Source of the DNA: Isoetes taiwanensis
Taxonomy: Eukaryota; Streptophyta; Lycopodiopsida; Isoetales; Isoetaceae
Assembly (NCBI GenBank): GCA_021234155.1
Contig: JAJEKV010000051.1
Location: 2,422,754-2,486,753, forward strand
Direction of reading: 5' to 3'
DNA: 64,000 nt
Positions 1 through 11,344 of the stretch are shown here, one piece after another (within the stretch, counting starts at the first letter, position 1; each line of letters begins with the position of its first letter). The notes below the pieces were generated by a model that saw only the letters and a program-made list of their open reading frames with translations, had not been told where the DNA came from and did no database searches. Position numbers and translations under genes: made by a program.

Positions 1-1
1 C

Positions 2-43
2 TTGAGGGTCTTTCTCGACTCGCGAGTCGAGAAAGGCCCTCAA
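2..43. repeat. 42-nt near-perfect palindrome
   Basis: The two 21-nt halves are reverse complements with a single T/G mismatch (positions 9 and 36). The centre is CTCGACTCGCGAGTCGAG with an NruI-type TCGCGA core. The same core recurs at 133-164. No gene is associated, and the function is unknown. Confidence 0.9.
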
Positions 44-132
44 ATAAAATTTTTTTTTGCCTACTTAGAAAAAGAAGGAATTTTTTTTTTTCTTGTTTTT
101 TTGTTTTTTTGGGCTCTAAGCTACATCAGAGG

Positions 133-164
133 GGCCTTTCTCGACTCGCGAGTCGAGAAAGGCC
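133..164. repeat. 32-nt perfect palindrome
   Basis: This is a perfect inverted repeat of 16-nt arms with no spacer, sharing its central 28 nt with the palindrome at 2-43. The two lie about 120 bp apart in T-rich DNA. They could be arms of a small cruciform-forming element. Confidence 0.9.
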
Positions 165-897
165 TCATACCTACATTCTTCAGAAATGGCCCTAAGAACT
201 GGTTGTTTTCTTATTTGTATTGTCTGTAGCATCATTTGCACTAACTTGATTTTGCCTTTCCCAAAGCAAAAATCGCGAACGTAAAAGGACATGATCGGGA
301 GCCATGTCAGGCTAGCGTGTTCAGATTTCTATTCTCTTCAAGTTGCTCTTGTGGCTTGGAACGCCTCAGACCTTGCTCTGCATGTTGTTCCCAGTAGGTG
401 GTCTGTGTGCGAAGATGATGTAATATTTGTGTCAGCCCGACCATCATGGTATCTTCAACCATTGTAAACTTTGGTTTCAATCTAGAACTTTGGTTTCAAT
501 CTTTAATGAATTTCCTTTGTTTCAGTTGCATTGTTCTTGTTCTCGACTCGCTAACCAGGGAAAACTGGAGGAAAGCTTCGCTGCAGAGTTCTAGACAAAA
601 AATCGAATTAAGGATAGTTTTCGGGTCGGGGTGCTCCTTTTCATGTAAATTAACAGGGTTCCGAAAAAAAATGGGAATGGAATGAGTCCCACTTTAATTA
701 AATACGACTTTTCTATTTCTGGTAAATTTATCAAAATCTGATGTGGGTGGTTAGAAGGTTCATCTACAGATACTTGGGCATTCCTTGTTGAGGAGACCAT
801 TTTTCCTGAAATTTTCTTCATTGGTGAGCAGTCTCACCCATCATCAGATCCATCAGCTGCTGCTGTGGAGCTTAGAACTACCTATTTGGGTACAGAT
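165..897. other. No gene recognised
   Basis: Mixed-composition DNA with only short open stretches on both strands. It lies just upstream of the LINE remnant and may include its 5' untranslated part, but I recognise no domain in it. Confidence 0.4.
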
Positions 898-1190
898 CGC
901 CATCCTATTGCAAAAACCACCACTTAAAAACTACACCTCATTATAAATCACACCCCAAAAAACTATATTTGCATAAAAAACAACTACTTAAAAACTACAC
1001 ATAGCTGTAAACCACAACTAAAAAAACCACACCTTCTTAAAAAAACACCCCCTCAAAAAAATAAACGACACTTCCTTTAAAAAAACCACACCTCAAAAAA
1101 AGGCCACACCTTCAAAAAAAAAAAAAAAAAAAAACTATAGCTTCTATAAAAGAACTACACAGCCTCCTTAAAAAACCACACCACTACATA
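898..1190. repeat. Degenerate A/C-rich tandem array
   Basis: Irregular repeats of the form AAAAAACCACACCTC and AAAACTACACCTC with variable A-runs, including about 20 As near 1,114-1,133. The complementary form (TTAAGGAGGTGTGGTTTTT) makes up 26,045-26,440 and 51,318-51,600, so the same low-complexity family occurs in opposite orientation at three sites. Confidence 0.7.
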
Positions 1191-1339
1191 ACCACATGTA
1201 GATTTTTCTGAACGACGACATGTAGTCTTTTTTTTTACTGTTGTTTTTAAGTGTGGACCTAGAGTTGGGGTTGTTGTAACAGCCGGGCTTCAATTCCCAT
1301 AAGCCTGAGGCCCTGTTCTTTCCCATCTAGCTCTCCCTG

Positions 1340-2704
1340 TCTAATCTCAGTGTTGAATATTGGACAGAGCAAGCTTTTAAGGCAATAGCCTCTGGCCTGG
1401 AAGAGTTTGTGCAGATGGGTGGGAATGCTGGTGATGCTCCTAAGATATGTGTCTTTGTCGATATCTTCAAGCCGCTTCCTACTTCAATCCTTTTCCAACG
1501 TTTTGACAAAGACTCACTGAGTTCAAGTTGTCTGTGTCTGGCTTACCCATTCCCTGCTCCAACTGTGGAGCTAGAGTGCATGTTGGACAGATCTGCCTCA
1601 CTGTTCATTTGGCTTCTGAGCTGTTAACTAACATGATTGGGAAGGGAGATCAACTAACTTTGTTGGTTTTATACAGACTCCAAAGACTCATCCAAAATCC
1701 AACACTAATAGGACAAAAGGAGAATGCTCTGAGCAAGTAGCACAAACTGACATATATTTGCCTTTACTGATTTCTGGGGACTAGCCCTCTGTTCCCTCTG
1801 ATGTTCCCTCTGATCTTTGTTGTCTAAATGAGGTTCTCTCTGATGATCCCTCTGCTCAACTGCTACACCAATTCGCCCTCTCAATGTTCATCTCATTCAA
1901 GAATCGGTCCCCACCCAAAACTGATTTGCTCCTCTGGCTGGGCTTTGCTCTGAAGAATCTATACAACCTTGGGATCTCCCCCATAAGTGTTCTTTCCCTA
2001 AATCGACCTCTTCAAGATCTCATCCTCTCTTGGAAGCCTGCTAATATTTCCCTGTTTGATGCTCCAGTTTCTGCACCAATTCATCCTCTCTGTGATCAAA
2101 AGATACTTTGGGTGGGCTCCGTTCTGGTGAATCCACACAAGCATGGAATCTTCCAATCAAATGTTCAGCCCCTGCGAGTTGCTCTTGTGCGGAAGACTGT
2201 CCCGAGATAGCTGCAAACTATTCCAAGAAGGGTGATCATGGCTTGATTCATACCCTTGATGGCCCTATCTCACCCAAGGGCATGCAGCTGCAAAAAGTAT
2301 GCTTCCTTCAAGGGCTCTTCTCGGATGCAATAGGTACTATAATCCATGTTCCTCATAAGAATTCCCAAGGCGAATCCCAAGCAAATCCCCAAGACTGTGA
2401 TAATGTTGAGGTATTTGACATTTTTGAAAATAGTACAAAGGTTGCTTGTCATTTTCGGATCTCTGGACCAGCAAGCATTGTGAATGGTGAAAAGGAAAAG
2501 GCTGAGCATGGCTCCATATCCTCTGGTCCAGCAACTGTCGAAGATTTGGCAAGTATAGTGAATGGTGTAGTGGAGACCTCTCAAGCGGTAAGAAGTCTTA
2601 CCTCTTCGTCCAAAGCTCTTGTCAAAAAAAAGAAGAATACGGCTTACAACAAGAAGTCTGTTAAGCATGTTTTGAAGCATCCATTGCAAAGGCATTGTTG
2701 AAGC
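1340..2704 (+). pseudogene. Decayed plant LINE ORF1 (DUF4283-like with CCHC knuckle)
   Basis: Around 1,345-1,500 the plus frame reads VEYWTEQAFKAIASGLEEF and then KICVFVDIFKPLPTSI, the typical pattern of the DUF4283-type nucleic-acid-binding domain of plant LINE ORF1. After a frameshift near 1,525 the next frame gives a zinc knuckle CSNCGARVHVGQIC (C-x2-C-x4-H-x4-C). A 197-codon open stretch at 2,108-2,701, rich in Ser and Lys near its end, is probably the C-terminal tail. The product would bind element RNA in the LINE ribonucleoprotein. Frameshifts and stops show it is dead. The endonuclease ORF of what is probably the same element follows at 3,723 on the same strand. Confidence 0.75.
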
Positions 2705-2749
2705 ATTCGCAGGAGAAGGGCTGCAAGTCTTTCTAGTATGCCTTTTCAT

Positions 2750-3722
2750 GTTTTCGATTGAAAAATAGTTTCTCTATCAGTAACAACAGAGCATTCTGTC
2801 ATGTAAACAATTTTCTCTATATGTTTTGCATTGAATATGGATACCATATCTAGTATTAAGGCATTTTTGTATCAGCAGCTTTGAGTTATATAACATAATG
2901 ATATTTGGAGATATTTCATTCCGACTCTTAAAGTCCAGTCTTTGTTTTATATCTCAGTTTTTTATATTTCAAAGCAATATTCCGGGAATTATGATATGTA
3001 TATTATGCAAGTCTTTACATGTTAACACCATGAGCAGCTATATTCCAAATAGTTATTGGATTGGCCATTATATCTCAAACTATTGGAGATTGCGTAAGTC
3101 CTGGCCGTGGATTCTTCTAATGTGGGTACTTATTTCTTGCTAATGGGAATGGGCTGTCATTGACAATTTGACATCTTTTACATTTGGGGAACGACAAGTT
3201 CTCAAGTTTATCGAGGGGTGTTTAAACAAAGTTACGGTTATTAAGGTGCTTAACTATTGCTCTTCTTTGTTTTTAGTCTCGGACTATGGGCTCCATAATA
3301 GTAGGTCCTTTATCACACTATGATTCCTATCATGAAATAATGGCTCAATTATGTGATGCAAGTGCCATCATATGGGATGATCCTTGGGTATTGCTCTTTC
3401 TATTATTGAATGCATTAGCCAATCTTTTTGTGGGGCTTTTTTTGGATTCTACCTTTAGCCAACCTTTTTGGAGCCTTTACGCTGAGCCTTTTTTGGATAG
3501 TACTTACGCCCACGATGATGGTGTGCCTTCACTTAAGTTCCCTTTTCAACGTTGGAATTATAGGATCCTTTCGAAGTTCATGGGGCCAAAGGGTTCAAGC
3601 AAAGGTGCCCATGGGGTGTTTGCTTCTTATGGCTAATGGATCTTCTCCAATATGGTTAGCATGTGCCGGCAATCAAGACAGACATCAATGTTGTGGTCTT
3701 GGTACCTATTTATCAATAAACA
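2750..3722 (+). other. Gap between LINE ORF1 and ORF2, no domain seen
   Basis: AT-rich to about 3,280, then a 116-codon open stretch (3,286-3,636) with internally repetitive wording (FLDST twice) and no recognisable family. It probably belongs to the decayed LINE. Confidence 0.35.
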
Positions 3723-5740
3723 ATGATTATTATCTCTTGGAAGTTGCGCAGTATCAAGGGGTTCCTCAAACGGGGTCAAGTCCTAGCAGCAATTAGATCC
3801 ATGAAAGCTAACATCATATTACTGGAGGAGCACAGACTCCCAGATGCCAAAGCTAGACCCATTGGGAACTGGGTGGGATATGACTACTCATCTTTTAGTT
3901 GTGTTGCCCGGGGTACTAAAGGGGCACGTGTATTTTATGGAAAGGACTGCTACACAAGTCTCACTTTGCTGGTAGGGTTGGCAGATGGCAGACAGTGGTA
4001 TTTGAAACAAAGGACTATTAGTGGGGACCCCTCAATGTATATGCATCCAATGTACCCGCTGAAAGAGCAGTGATGTGGAAAGAGATCGAATGCTAGATAA
4101 CCCAACGTGGTGGTGGGGTTGAGAATTGGATTCTGGGTGGAGATCTGAAAATGACAGACGTCTGGGACCAAAAAATAGGTTTGCACAGGAATCTACAGGA
4201 AAATGAAGAGGTGGCTTGGAATTCCCTTCTAAACAACATTGGATTTTCACTCATTAAGGATTTTTTGAGATCATAAAAGGGCCTTCTAAGAACTGCTGAC
4301 TAAGCTATATGAACTACCAATCAGAAAACAGAACTGGTAATCCAGTCAGCAAAACTGTTATAACTAACTCACTGGATCACATTTTCTAGCATAAGTATTG
4401 ATAGAAAAGTTCAAATGAGCTCTCGTTTGGTGCAATAGATAGATCTCATTGAGATCTTTCTAACCTTGGGTGGTTTGCATATCTTTTAGCCCCGTAGGAT
4501 AGTAAAAAATGGTAAAAATCATATTTTTTGCAGTTTTGACAAGCATGAGTGGTTAAAATATGTGCAAAGCACCTAAGGTTGGAAAGATCTCAACGAGATC
4601 TATCTATTCCACTAAACGAGAGCTCATTTAGACTTTTCTATCAATAGTTATGCTAAAAAATGTGATCCAGTGAGTTAGTTATAACAGTTTTGCTGACTGG
4701 ACCCGTCAGGCTCTGATTTCTGATTGGTAGTTCATTTATCTTCATTTGGCTGAGTTGGCATGTTTTGAAGGCCCTTTTTTAATCTCAAAAAAACCCTAAT
4801 GTGTGCTTCCCTCTAATGATATCTTTTCCTGGTCAAATAAGCAAAAGGGGCAGGACAGAGTATATTGCCTGCTTGATAAATTCTATATGGCCAATAAAAC
4901 AACATGTTTTATAAATAAATGCTACGTGGAAGGTGAGCTCGCTTTCTCTCACTCGGATCATGTCCCACAGAAGCTAGTTCTAGAAGGCGTCCCTAGTATC
5001 AGGAAACAAGGTAATGTTCCATTCAAATTCAATGCTTTATGGTTAGGAAAAGAGGCATTTTGCAAACCATTCAGGGCTTTCTTGGCCTCAATCCCCAATC
5101 TTGAGGGTCTTCCTAGTGTGAAAGCTTGAATAGGGAAAGTTAACCTTATGAAAAGATGGATAAAGGAATGGGGCAAGAAGAGATTCATGGATTTTAGGAA
5201 GGATAAAGAAACTGTTTACAACCTTCTAAGGGAAGTTAAGCACGATCTTCTAGATCATCCACATGACCTGGAAAAGCAATTAAGGGAAGATGAACTAGAA
5301 GGGAAAGCCAAGGCTATAGAGGAGGAGGAAGAAGCTAGGGGAGCCGTTGTACGCTCCAAACAAAGTGGTATATCGAGCTAGACTCTGAGAACTCTAAATG
5401 CTTTTTCAGATTGGCAGGGCAAGACTTGCAGTAAATAGTATCTCAATAGTTAAGGACAACAGTCAGAATATTCTAGATGATCAAGATGACATCAAGGCAT
5501 TTATAAGAGATAGCTTCCAGAAATAGTTTATGCATCCTAAGCCCTCCCAGACCAAGGTGGATTGGTCGGACAAAGATACACAAGAGGAAAATCAGGCCTT
5601 GATGTAGTATTTTGGGGATGCCGAGATATACAAAACCTTGTGCTCATTGGCCTCAGGTAACTCTCCTGAACCAGAAGGTTTCCTCCCAAATTTTATGTAG
5701 AATTCTGGGATATTTTGAGGCCCGGCTTTGTGAAGGCGAT
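3723..5740 (+). pseudogene. Decayed LINE ORF2: endonuclease and start of RT, split by a MITE
   Basis: The start reads IIISWKLRSIKGFLK, then ANIILLEEHRLPDA, which fits the N terminus of an apurinic-type LINE endonuclease. Near 4,120-4,155 is WILGGDLKMTD, matching the usual WILGGDFN motif with the Asn changed. A 539-bp MITE interrupts the domain at 4,258. Beyond it (4,803 on) come FSWSNKQKGQDR, SHSDHVPQKLVLEG and FKFNALWL, the endonuclease C-terminal signature with its SDH catalytic motif. A charged linker follows (5,148-5,380), then a stop-ridden SGNSPEPEGFLPNF (about 5,656-5,697), equivalent to the G(K)SPGPDGF entry to RT. Homology ends near 5,740, so the RT palm and 3' end are missing. Confidence 0.8.
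4258..4796. mobile_element. 539-bp MITE with long inverted repeats and TAA target duplication
   Basis: Terminal inverted repeats of about 230 bp: the left end GGATTTTTTGAGATC matches the reverse complement of the right end GGGTTTTTTTGAGATT, and the arms stay paired inward past AGATCTCATTGAGATCT and TAACTCACTGGATCAC. TAA directly flanks both ends (4,255-4,257 and 4,797-4,799). A 3-bp TWA duplication with G-rich termini is the PIF/Harbinger (Tourist-like) pattern. The element carries no transposase and lies inside a LINE endonuclease remnant, so it is younger than that LINE. Confidence 0.85.
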
Positions 5741-6175
5741 TAGAGGTGCCTGGTCTTCCTCTACAATGCACCCATCCTTATATGAGGATGGGTTTTGCGA
5801 AAAGCATGCTCGTATCTTCAGCACGGAAGCCAATCACCTTGATTGCAAAACTCAAAATGCTTTCCTCAATACACTGTGATCTCCATAATATATTGCATCG
5901 TACCATTTTTCAACTTAACGTACATGCGGATTGAGTAAGCCCGCAACTCAGAAGTTGATACGGTAGCCATTTATCTTTGCCAAATGCTTTTCTGATAGTA
6001 TGCTGCTAGATTGGAATAATATAAAAATTGCCCCCCCACCCCCACATATTTCTGCATTCTTATATTTCTCGCATGGAGAAGAGTATCCACCTTCTTTCCA
6101 TTTCAGCCGTAGCATAAACCTTGACATGACCCACTACATTTTTGCATTCTTATATTCCTCACATGAAGATAAGTA
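5741..6175. other. No gene recognised
   Basis: AT-rich DNA with a short imperfect duplication: TTCTGCATTCTTATATTTCTC (6,050-6,070) and a close copy at about 6,142-6,161. No coding signal was seen. Confidence 0.4.
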
Positions 6176-6694
6176 TCACCTTGTTTCTAATTGAGCCATA
6201 GCATAAATGTTTGGTATGAGGACATAAGCAACAGCAGGATGTGAATGTAAACTAAGAATTGCATTGAAATATCTCCTCCTCAGTTCCAGATTGTGATGCA
6301 TCGAACAAAAGCAGTGAGACATCCATAAATTGATATTGATCATAATTATATGTTGAAGTAGATCTTCTGCATCTTTGAAGTATCCTTCATGGCCAAGAAG
6401 ATCTATCATGCAAGCAACGTGAAGGGCACAAGGCTCTATGCAATGGCCATCTTTGATAAACCTAAAATACCAAATGCTTTCCTTTAACAAGCCTGCATGA
6501 CAAAGTGATAAGAACACCAACAAATGCAACGACATCTGCTTAATTGGGTTGCATATTATCAAAACAGTTGAACATACTTCATAAGAACAGTCTAGCCTAG
6601 ATCCAGCTTTGCTAGAATGAGACCTACAGTCATGCTTACCCGAAGCAAGTTTGCTGCCACCAACTTTGAGACCTGTCTCGGGTAATGCAACCAC
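6176..6694 (-). pseudogene. PPR protein C-terminal fragment (PLS/E-type), degenerate
   Basis: An open stretch of 172 codons contains the order seen at the end of plant PLS-class pentatricopeptide proteins: LSLCHAGLLKESIWYF, IEPCALHVACMIDLLG, YFKDAEDLLQHI, a region equal to the E1 motif, and HPAVAYVLIPNIYAMAQLE. PPR proteins bind organellar RNA. The N-terminal third does not fit PPR repeats, no upstream repeats are visible on the minus strand, and key positions are altered (CSMHHNLELRRR where GACRIHGNVELGE-like wording is usual). I therefore read it as a truncated pseudogene or retrocopy. Confidence 0.75.
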
Positions 6695-9600
6695 GGATTC
6701 CTTACTAGTTTACCACCAAAGTTTCATGAGCTCAGTTCTGCTGCTTCTCACTGAGAAAGCCAGCATCCACCATAGCCTTCTACTTCAATTTCCAGAAGTA
6801 AAAATGCGTGCTTGCAAATGCCCACAAAGAATAAACCCAGATGATACTTGCTGAAGCTAGATTTTTTGAATGCCGGACTATGAAGCTTATGATGCCGGAC
6901 TACTTTTACCCACATCATCGCCCCTTTTTGTTTGCAAAATCCAGTGCCCACCCGACATTAGGAACTGGCCTTTCCCATGCAAATCTGGCATTGGGGAACT
7001 GGCAAGGGAAGGCACCGATTTGCTCATTTTCAACTGTTTTTACAATTTAAGGCCCTAGAATGAAAGTTGTGAAACACAAAAAAAAAAAAATAAAGGCCAA
7101 GATTGCGCACATACTATCCTCTTATTTCGGCATTAGTATTATATATAGATTTTAGATTCGAATAAACAACAAGCTTCAAACCAACATATAAAAAATACAT
7201 GTTGGTTTCGCATAATACATGTATAAAATCAACATTCTTTAGTATATTGCTTCAAACCTTATAGCATTTTGCAAACCTTGTTATATAGTATATCAAAACT
7301 TGTACGAGCATACCACATAAACGAGGAATGCTATCTACGGTCTAGATTGAGGAATAACTTACAAATATGCCTATCCAATAGCTTTCGATGTCCGGAGTCA
7401 CCTCCCGTGTGAATAAGCCAAGCCCTAAACCAAAGGGGATTTTAGGGGAATTTAATTTAACAGTGTTGGATGTAATAGTTTGTGTTAATGGTTTGTGAAC
7501 ATACAAACATCTCAATGGCCAATAACAAACAAGGTGCTGCGCACGGTGGGTTGCCCTCCATGGCCGGAGGGTGAAGTGGCTTAAATCATAGTTCAAAGTC
7601 ATATTTTGGCATGATTGGATTACTTCATTATGTAAACATATATACTACAAGTTTCGCACCGATGGAGTGGTGCAAAAAGGAGGGGGGGCAAGGCAAGTTT
7701 GGTGTTTTTACAGTGGGTTTGACATAGTTGTCTATTTTGATGTTTTTCTCAACCAACACATAATAAACAAAATGAAGCAAAGTAAATGAGCGACATGCGC
7801 AATGCACATCCATAAGTGCCATTCATGCGAAACAAAGGCAAGAAAAAAGCAAGTGCTAGTACTCATTGTTAGATCCTGGGTTGCAAAAGTCGGGGGTCTA
7901 CATTGTTGCATATCTATGTGAGAAATACAAAGGCGACAAAGCAATTGCTAGTATCCATTGCTAGATCATGACTTGCGTGTAAATGATGTAGAAAGTACAT
8001 CTCACACAACCCCTTTCATGAGAACTTGATTGGAGCAATAAGCATATTTTGTGAAATGGCCTTAATTGTTATAAGATTAGGTTGGTTAGTTTGAACCCAT
8101 TTGTACCAATGATTGATGACCTAGGGAGTTATCTTTATGTAATATGAAGCTTGCATATGGGAGTCCATTGATTCAAACTTTGGGGATTGAACATTGTGAG
8201 CTGCGATTTGATGGGATCTTATGGGGTTGGAGTCATGTATTGTTGGAAATTGCTTTCACAAATTGACATGTATAGAACTGAGACAAAGTGATTGGATGCA
8301 ATTAAACAGAGCCATCATCCATCTCCCTTGAAGCACCAAGTTTCATTTCGAGATGAGACAACACTCATCAAGTTGGAATACCTGCATTTGGCATCGCCTT
8401 GAAAATTTTAGGGCGTTATTTACGTGCCACACAATGTACCCTTGGGGGTGGCGTAGACACTAGGTGAGGAGCAAAGTTTCTAATAGTAGTTACGCCATTG
8501 CTACAGTGAATGTTCGAGCATTGAGTGCATGTTTGTTTGCATCATATGCTCAAAATTGCACTGTGTCAAAAAGCAATTTGTGACAGACATCAATAGCAGA
8601 TAGTCAAATATTTCCAGCACATCAAATGAAAGAGCTCATAATAATGAACCGTTAGGCTTATACTATCTCCAAGTTTTACTGCCATATTATAGAGAAAGGA
8701 TTATTAGACAGTAAAATGTGTTAAAGGATAGGGAAAACTGCACAAATGAAGAATATAGCACCTATACAGTCGGCCAAAGCATGCAAAATTCCAGTCCTTT
8801 CTACTCAGATTATGCCTCCTGATATTAAATTAAATTTCACATTAGCTTCTTTTCTTTCTTGAGCTCCGTTGCTTCACTGCACAACGAAATCGATTTGAGC
8901 AGCTCAAGGAAGCCATCCATTTGCATCTACTAATTTGCACAGATTACGTAACCCTAAAAACAGAGAACATGGACCTGTAGGACACACAAAAACAAAAAAA
9001 AGCTTAAAGTAGGAAAAATAAAACAAAACCTTAATACATTAGGCATAGATAAGCAAGCCCAAATGCACAAAATCGGCCCCATATTTGCTGCATTTAGAAA
9101 ATAATTTGTAATCCCGAAGTAAAAATTTCTGCTTCACGTGTTTTTCCTTGGGTTGAAGGCTTGCTAGATAAGGCTTAAGAATAATTAATATCCACATGCA
9201 ATTTCTAAAGCTTGCAAAATGCCTGCTTAATTCTCATTCAAACCTTATGCAATCACCATTGCATATGCTGAACTAACTTAATCCCCATCAGCAATTAGAA
9301 ATTATTATCCAATTTAATAGACAAATTCATGGAGAAAGTTTGAGATTCAGAAAATAGGTATGAGACCAGTGCTTACCACTGTGGCAGAAAACCTTAACCT
9401 CCAACAAAATAACACAACATTATCACATAATTGCCACAGTCAAAAGATTGAATTTCATACATCTCTGCAAATTGTGCATACAGCAAAGAACAATTTCGGG
9501 TAAAGTTAAAAAATACCTGGCCTAATGCTCGCAGAATTCTAAAATGATCACAAAAGTGTGTTAAGATGAAGCTTTGTTACCAGATTCACAGTTCAGTTTG

Positions 9601-10020
9601 ACCACATCCGGGCATCCTTTATGTCGTAAATACTAACGTGTCTCAATAGCTGGATGCAGATGCTTAGCACAATAAGAAAGATCTTCTTTGTGTATAACAT
9701 AATAAAAAGAATAACTGCGTTAAAAGACACATGAATGTGTATGTTGTATCTACATTTGTGGCTCACTCCACTGAATCTTGGAAAGGATATGCCCTACTTG
9801 TTATGGAGGTTGGGCAGGAAAGTTTTGGGTCAAGTCTAAATTAAAGTATCAGATACCTAATATACATGACTAGAAAGCAAGAAGGATTGAGCTCACAAAC
9901 AGATATAGATATTGAAACGTAATTTTAAGAACCTATCACAAAATGTAATCGAAATTTGGTATCTTACCTGGCATCACCAACCTGCAGCTATAGAACCGTT
10001 TTAGCTGGCACTCAAGATAC
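6695..10020. other. Long AT-rich stretch, no supported gene
   Basis: No protein family is recognised on either strand. There is a short poly-A run near 7,079-7,090 and a G-rich run at about 7,680-7,687. A few minus-strand segments look like short exons between splice-like sites (for example around 9,513-9,534 and 9,968-9,987), but this is not enough to call a gene. Confidence 0.4.
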
Positions 10021-10278
10021 AGTTTGCTATCTTATGCTTGCTGCACATAGGAGCACCAGCGATCCAGTAAAGATGTCAAGAAAATGAATATGAAATGCAT
10101 AGGGCAAGGGTTTCAACCTGAGGCACTTGTATATCCAAATATAAGGCACAAATAATGGGGAGCTTCTAGAACTTTCCTCCAGATCTGTACCAAAGCACGA
10201 AAAGAGACAAAATTTCAATGAAAAAATTCCACTTTACCGTATTCAATAGAACTAAATATGATGAACGATTTTGTTTAC

Positions 10279-10426
10279 CAGTAGCTTGAGCTTCTCATAT
10301 GGAACATCAATCTATGGATGGCGTATTCTAGTGGAGTCCATATCAGACCTCCTAAACCCATATTTAAAATCATGGGTGTCGCACTATATCCATATTTGAT
10401 GCCCCTTGACACCATCCAGATGATAA
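10279..10426 (-). pseudogene. Isolated exon of a fatty acid 2-hydroxylase gene
   Basis: On the minus strand a GCTACCAG acceptor is followed by a 148-nt exon and a CTG|GTAAAC donor. The exon is fully open (48 whole codons plus split ends) and reads IIWMVSRGIKYGY, then LGGLIWTPLEYAIHRLMFH and MRSSSYW. This aligns with the segment of plant sphingolipid fatty acid 2-hydroxylase (FAH) that carries the first histidine box (HRLMFH, where HRFLFH is usual) and ends at the same SYW position. FAH is an ER di-iron enzyme that 2-hydroxylates ceramide acyl chains. I could not find the next exon with its HGCHHKHPMD box, or the last histidine boxes, anywhere downstream, so this is probably a gene fragment. 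A minus-strand open stretch near 10,130-10,190 after a TACAG acceptor was considered as the next exon but does not fit well. Confidence 0.7.
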
Positions 10427-10835
10427 CTGGTAGCTATTTTAATACCATTCTCTCATCAGAGCACATTATCCTTTGCTTCAGTGACCTCTACTTCAGCACT
10501 GCTTCAGCATAGGCCGTCCTATTCCAAACCATCGCACTAAAACTGTAACCATTTGAGATATTCTGAACCGGAAGAGGAAAATTGCTCCTGCTATTTGCAC
10601 CGTTATTTCAACTCCAAGATTCACCCCAGATAATGATGGAAAACAGAGAGCCATAACCATAATGGTGGCGTTATCCACCGTTCATCGGAAGAGGAAGAAA
10701 AAAAAAACGAACCGGAATGCAAGATTGGAGCTTCGGCTGTCTTTGTCTTCCCAGTTAGCCGGTTCAAGCATCCCTGACCCACAACGCAGGTGACCTAGCA
10801 TTTACAGGCAAGAATAGGTTTTTAGCAGTCACCAG

Positions 10836-10925
10836 CATATTCTAGGGATATCCTAGCATATACCTAGGATATGCCAAAAACCCACATAAACAAGGGTTTG
10901 CCCCCCTAGGGGCAACCCAAAAAGA
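10836..10925. repeat. Dispersed hairpin repeat, copy 1
   Basis: Contains ATATACCTAGGATATGCC, then CCCACAT, then the hairpin GGGTTTGCCCCCCTAGGGG followed by CAACCC. A related copy with the same order lies at 13,632-13,720. It is probably a small transposable element end. Confidence 0.55.
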
Positions 10926-11344
10926 CAGAGAGAGAAGTACAAAGGTTTGAAAAGCAACTGCAATGATACAATAGAGATCACTAATAAAAAACATCCTGAT
11001 AGGATGAATGACATCTATAATGAACAGATTCAAAAAGCATTATGGTAGGATGAACGACATCATTAATCAACACGTAATTTCATTCAGTCCATTTTGCTGC
11101 ATCTAATAAGATTTAGATACTTAGCATGCCTTGTAATAAGGCAAAATGAATAAATAATAACCATGATGATTGCATACAATGAAGCCTAAATTAAATACTA
11201 ATGAACTAATAAAGAATGGATGGGGGACTAAGAGAAAGAAGGAATTGGGGCAGCAATTGGCCATAAGAGAATGAGGGACCAAGAGAAGAAGGAATTGGGG
11301 TAGCAATTGAGGCAGCATTGGAACAAGAGGTAGAGGTAGAATAT
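10926..11344. other. No gene; purine-rich tail flanking a LINE end
   Basis: The first part has no signal. From about 11,215 to 11,340 the plus strand is G/A-rich with two related blocks built on AAGGAATTGGGG(C/T)AGCAATTG. This lies just outside the LINE 3' end that terminates near 11,345. Confidence 0.4.

Noticed and set aside
9380-9990. Three minus-strand mini-exons (about 20-22 nt) between splice-like sites that stay open when joined
   Set aside because: An open frame over about 21 codons is likely by chance and no protein family fits.
10130-10195. Possible next fatty acid 2-hydroxylase exon after a TACAG acceptor
   Set aside because: The intervening HGCHHKHP exon is missing, the frame meets a stop, and similarity is too weak.
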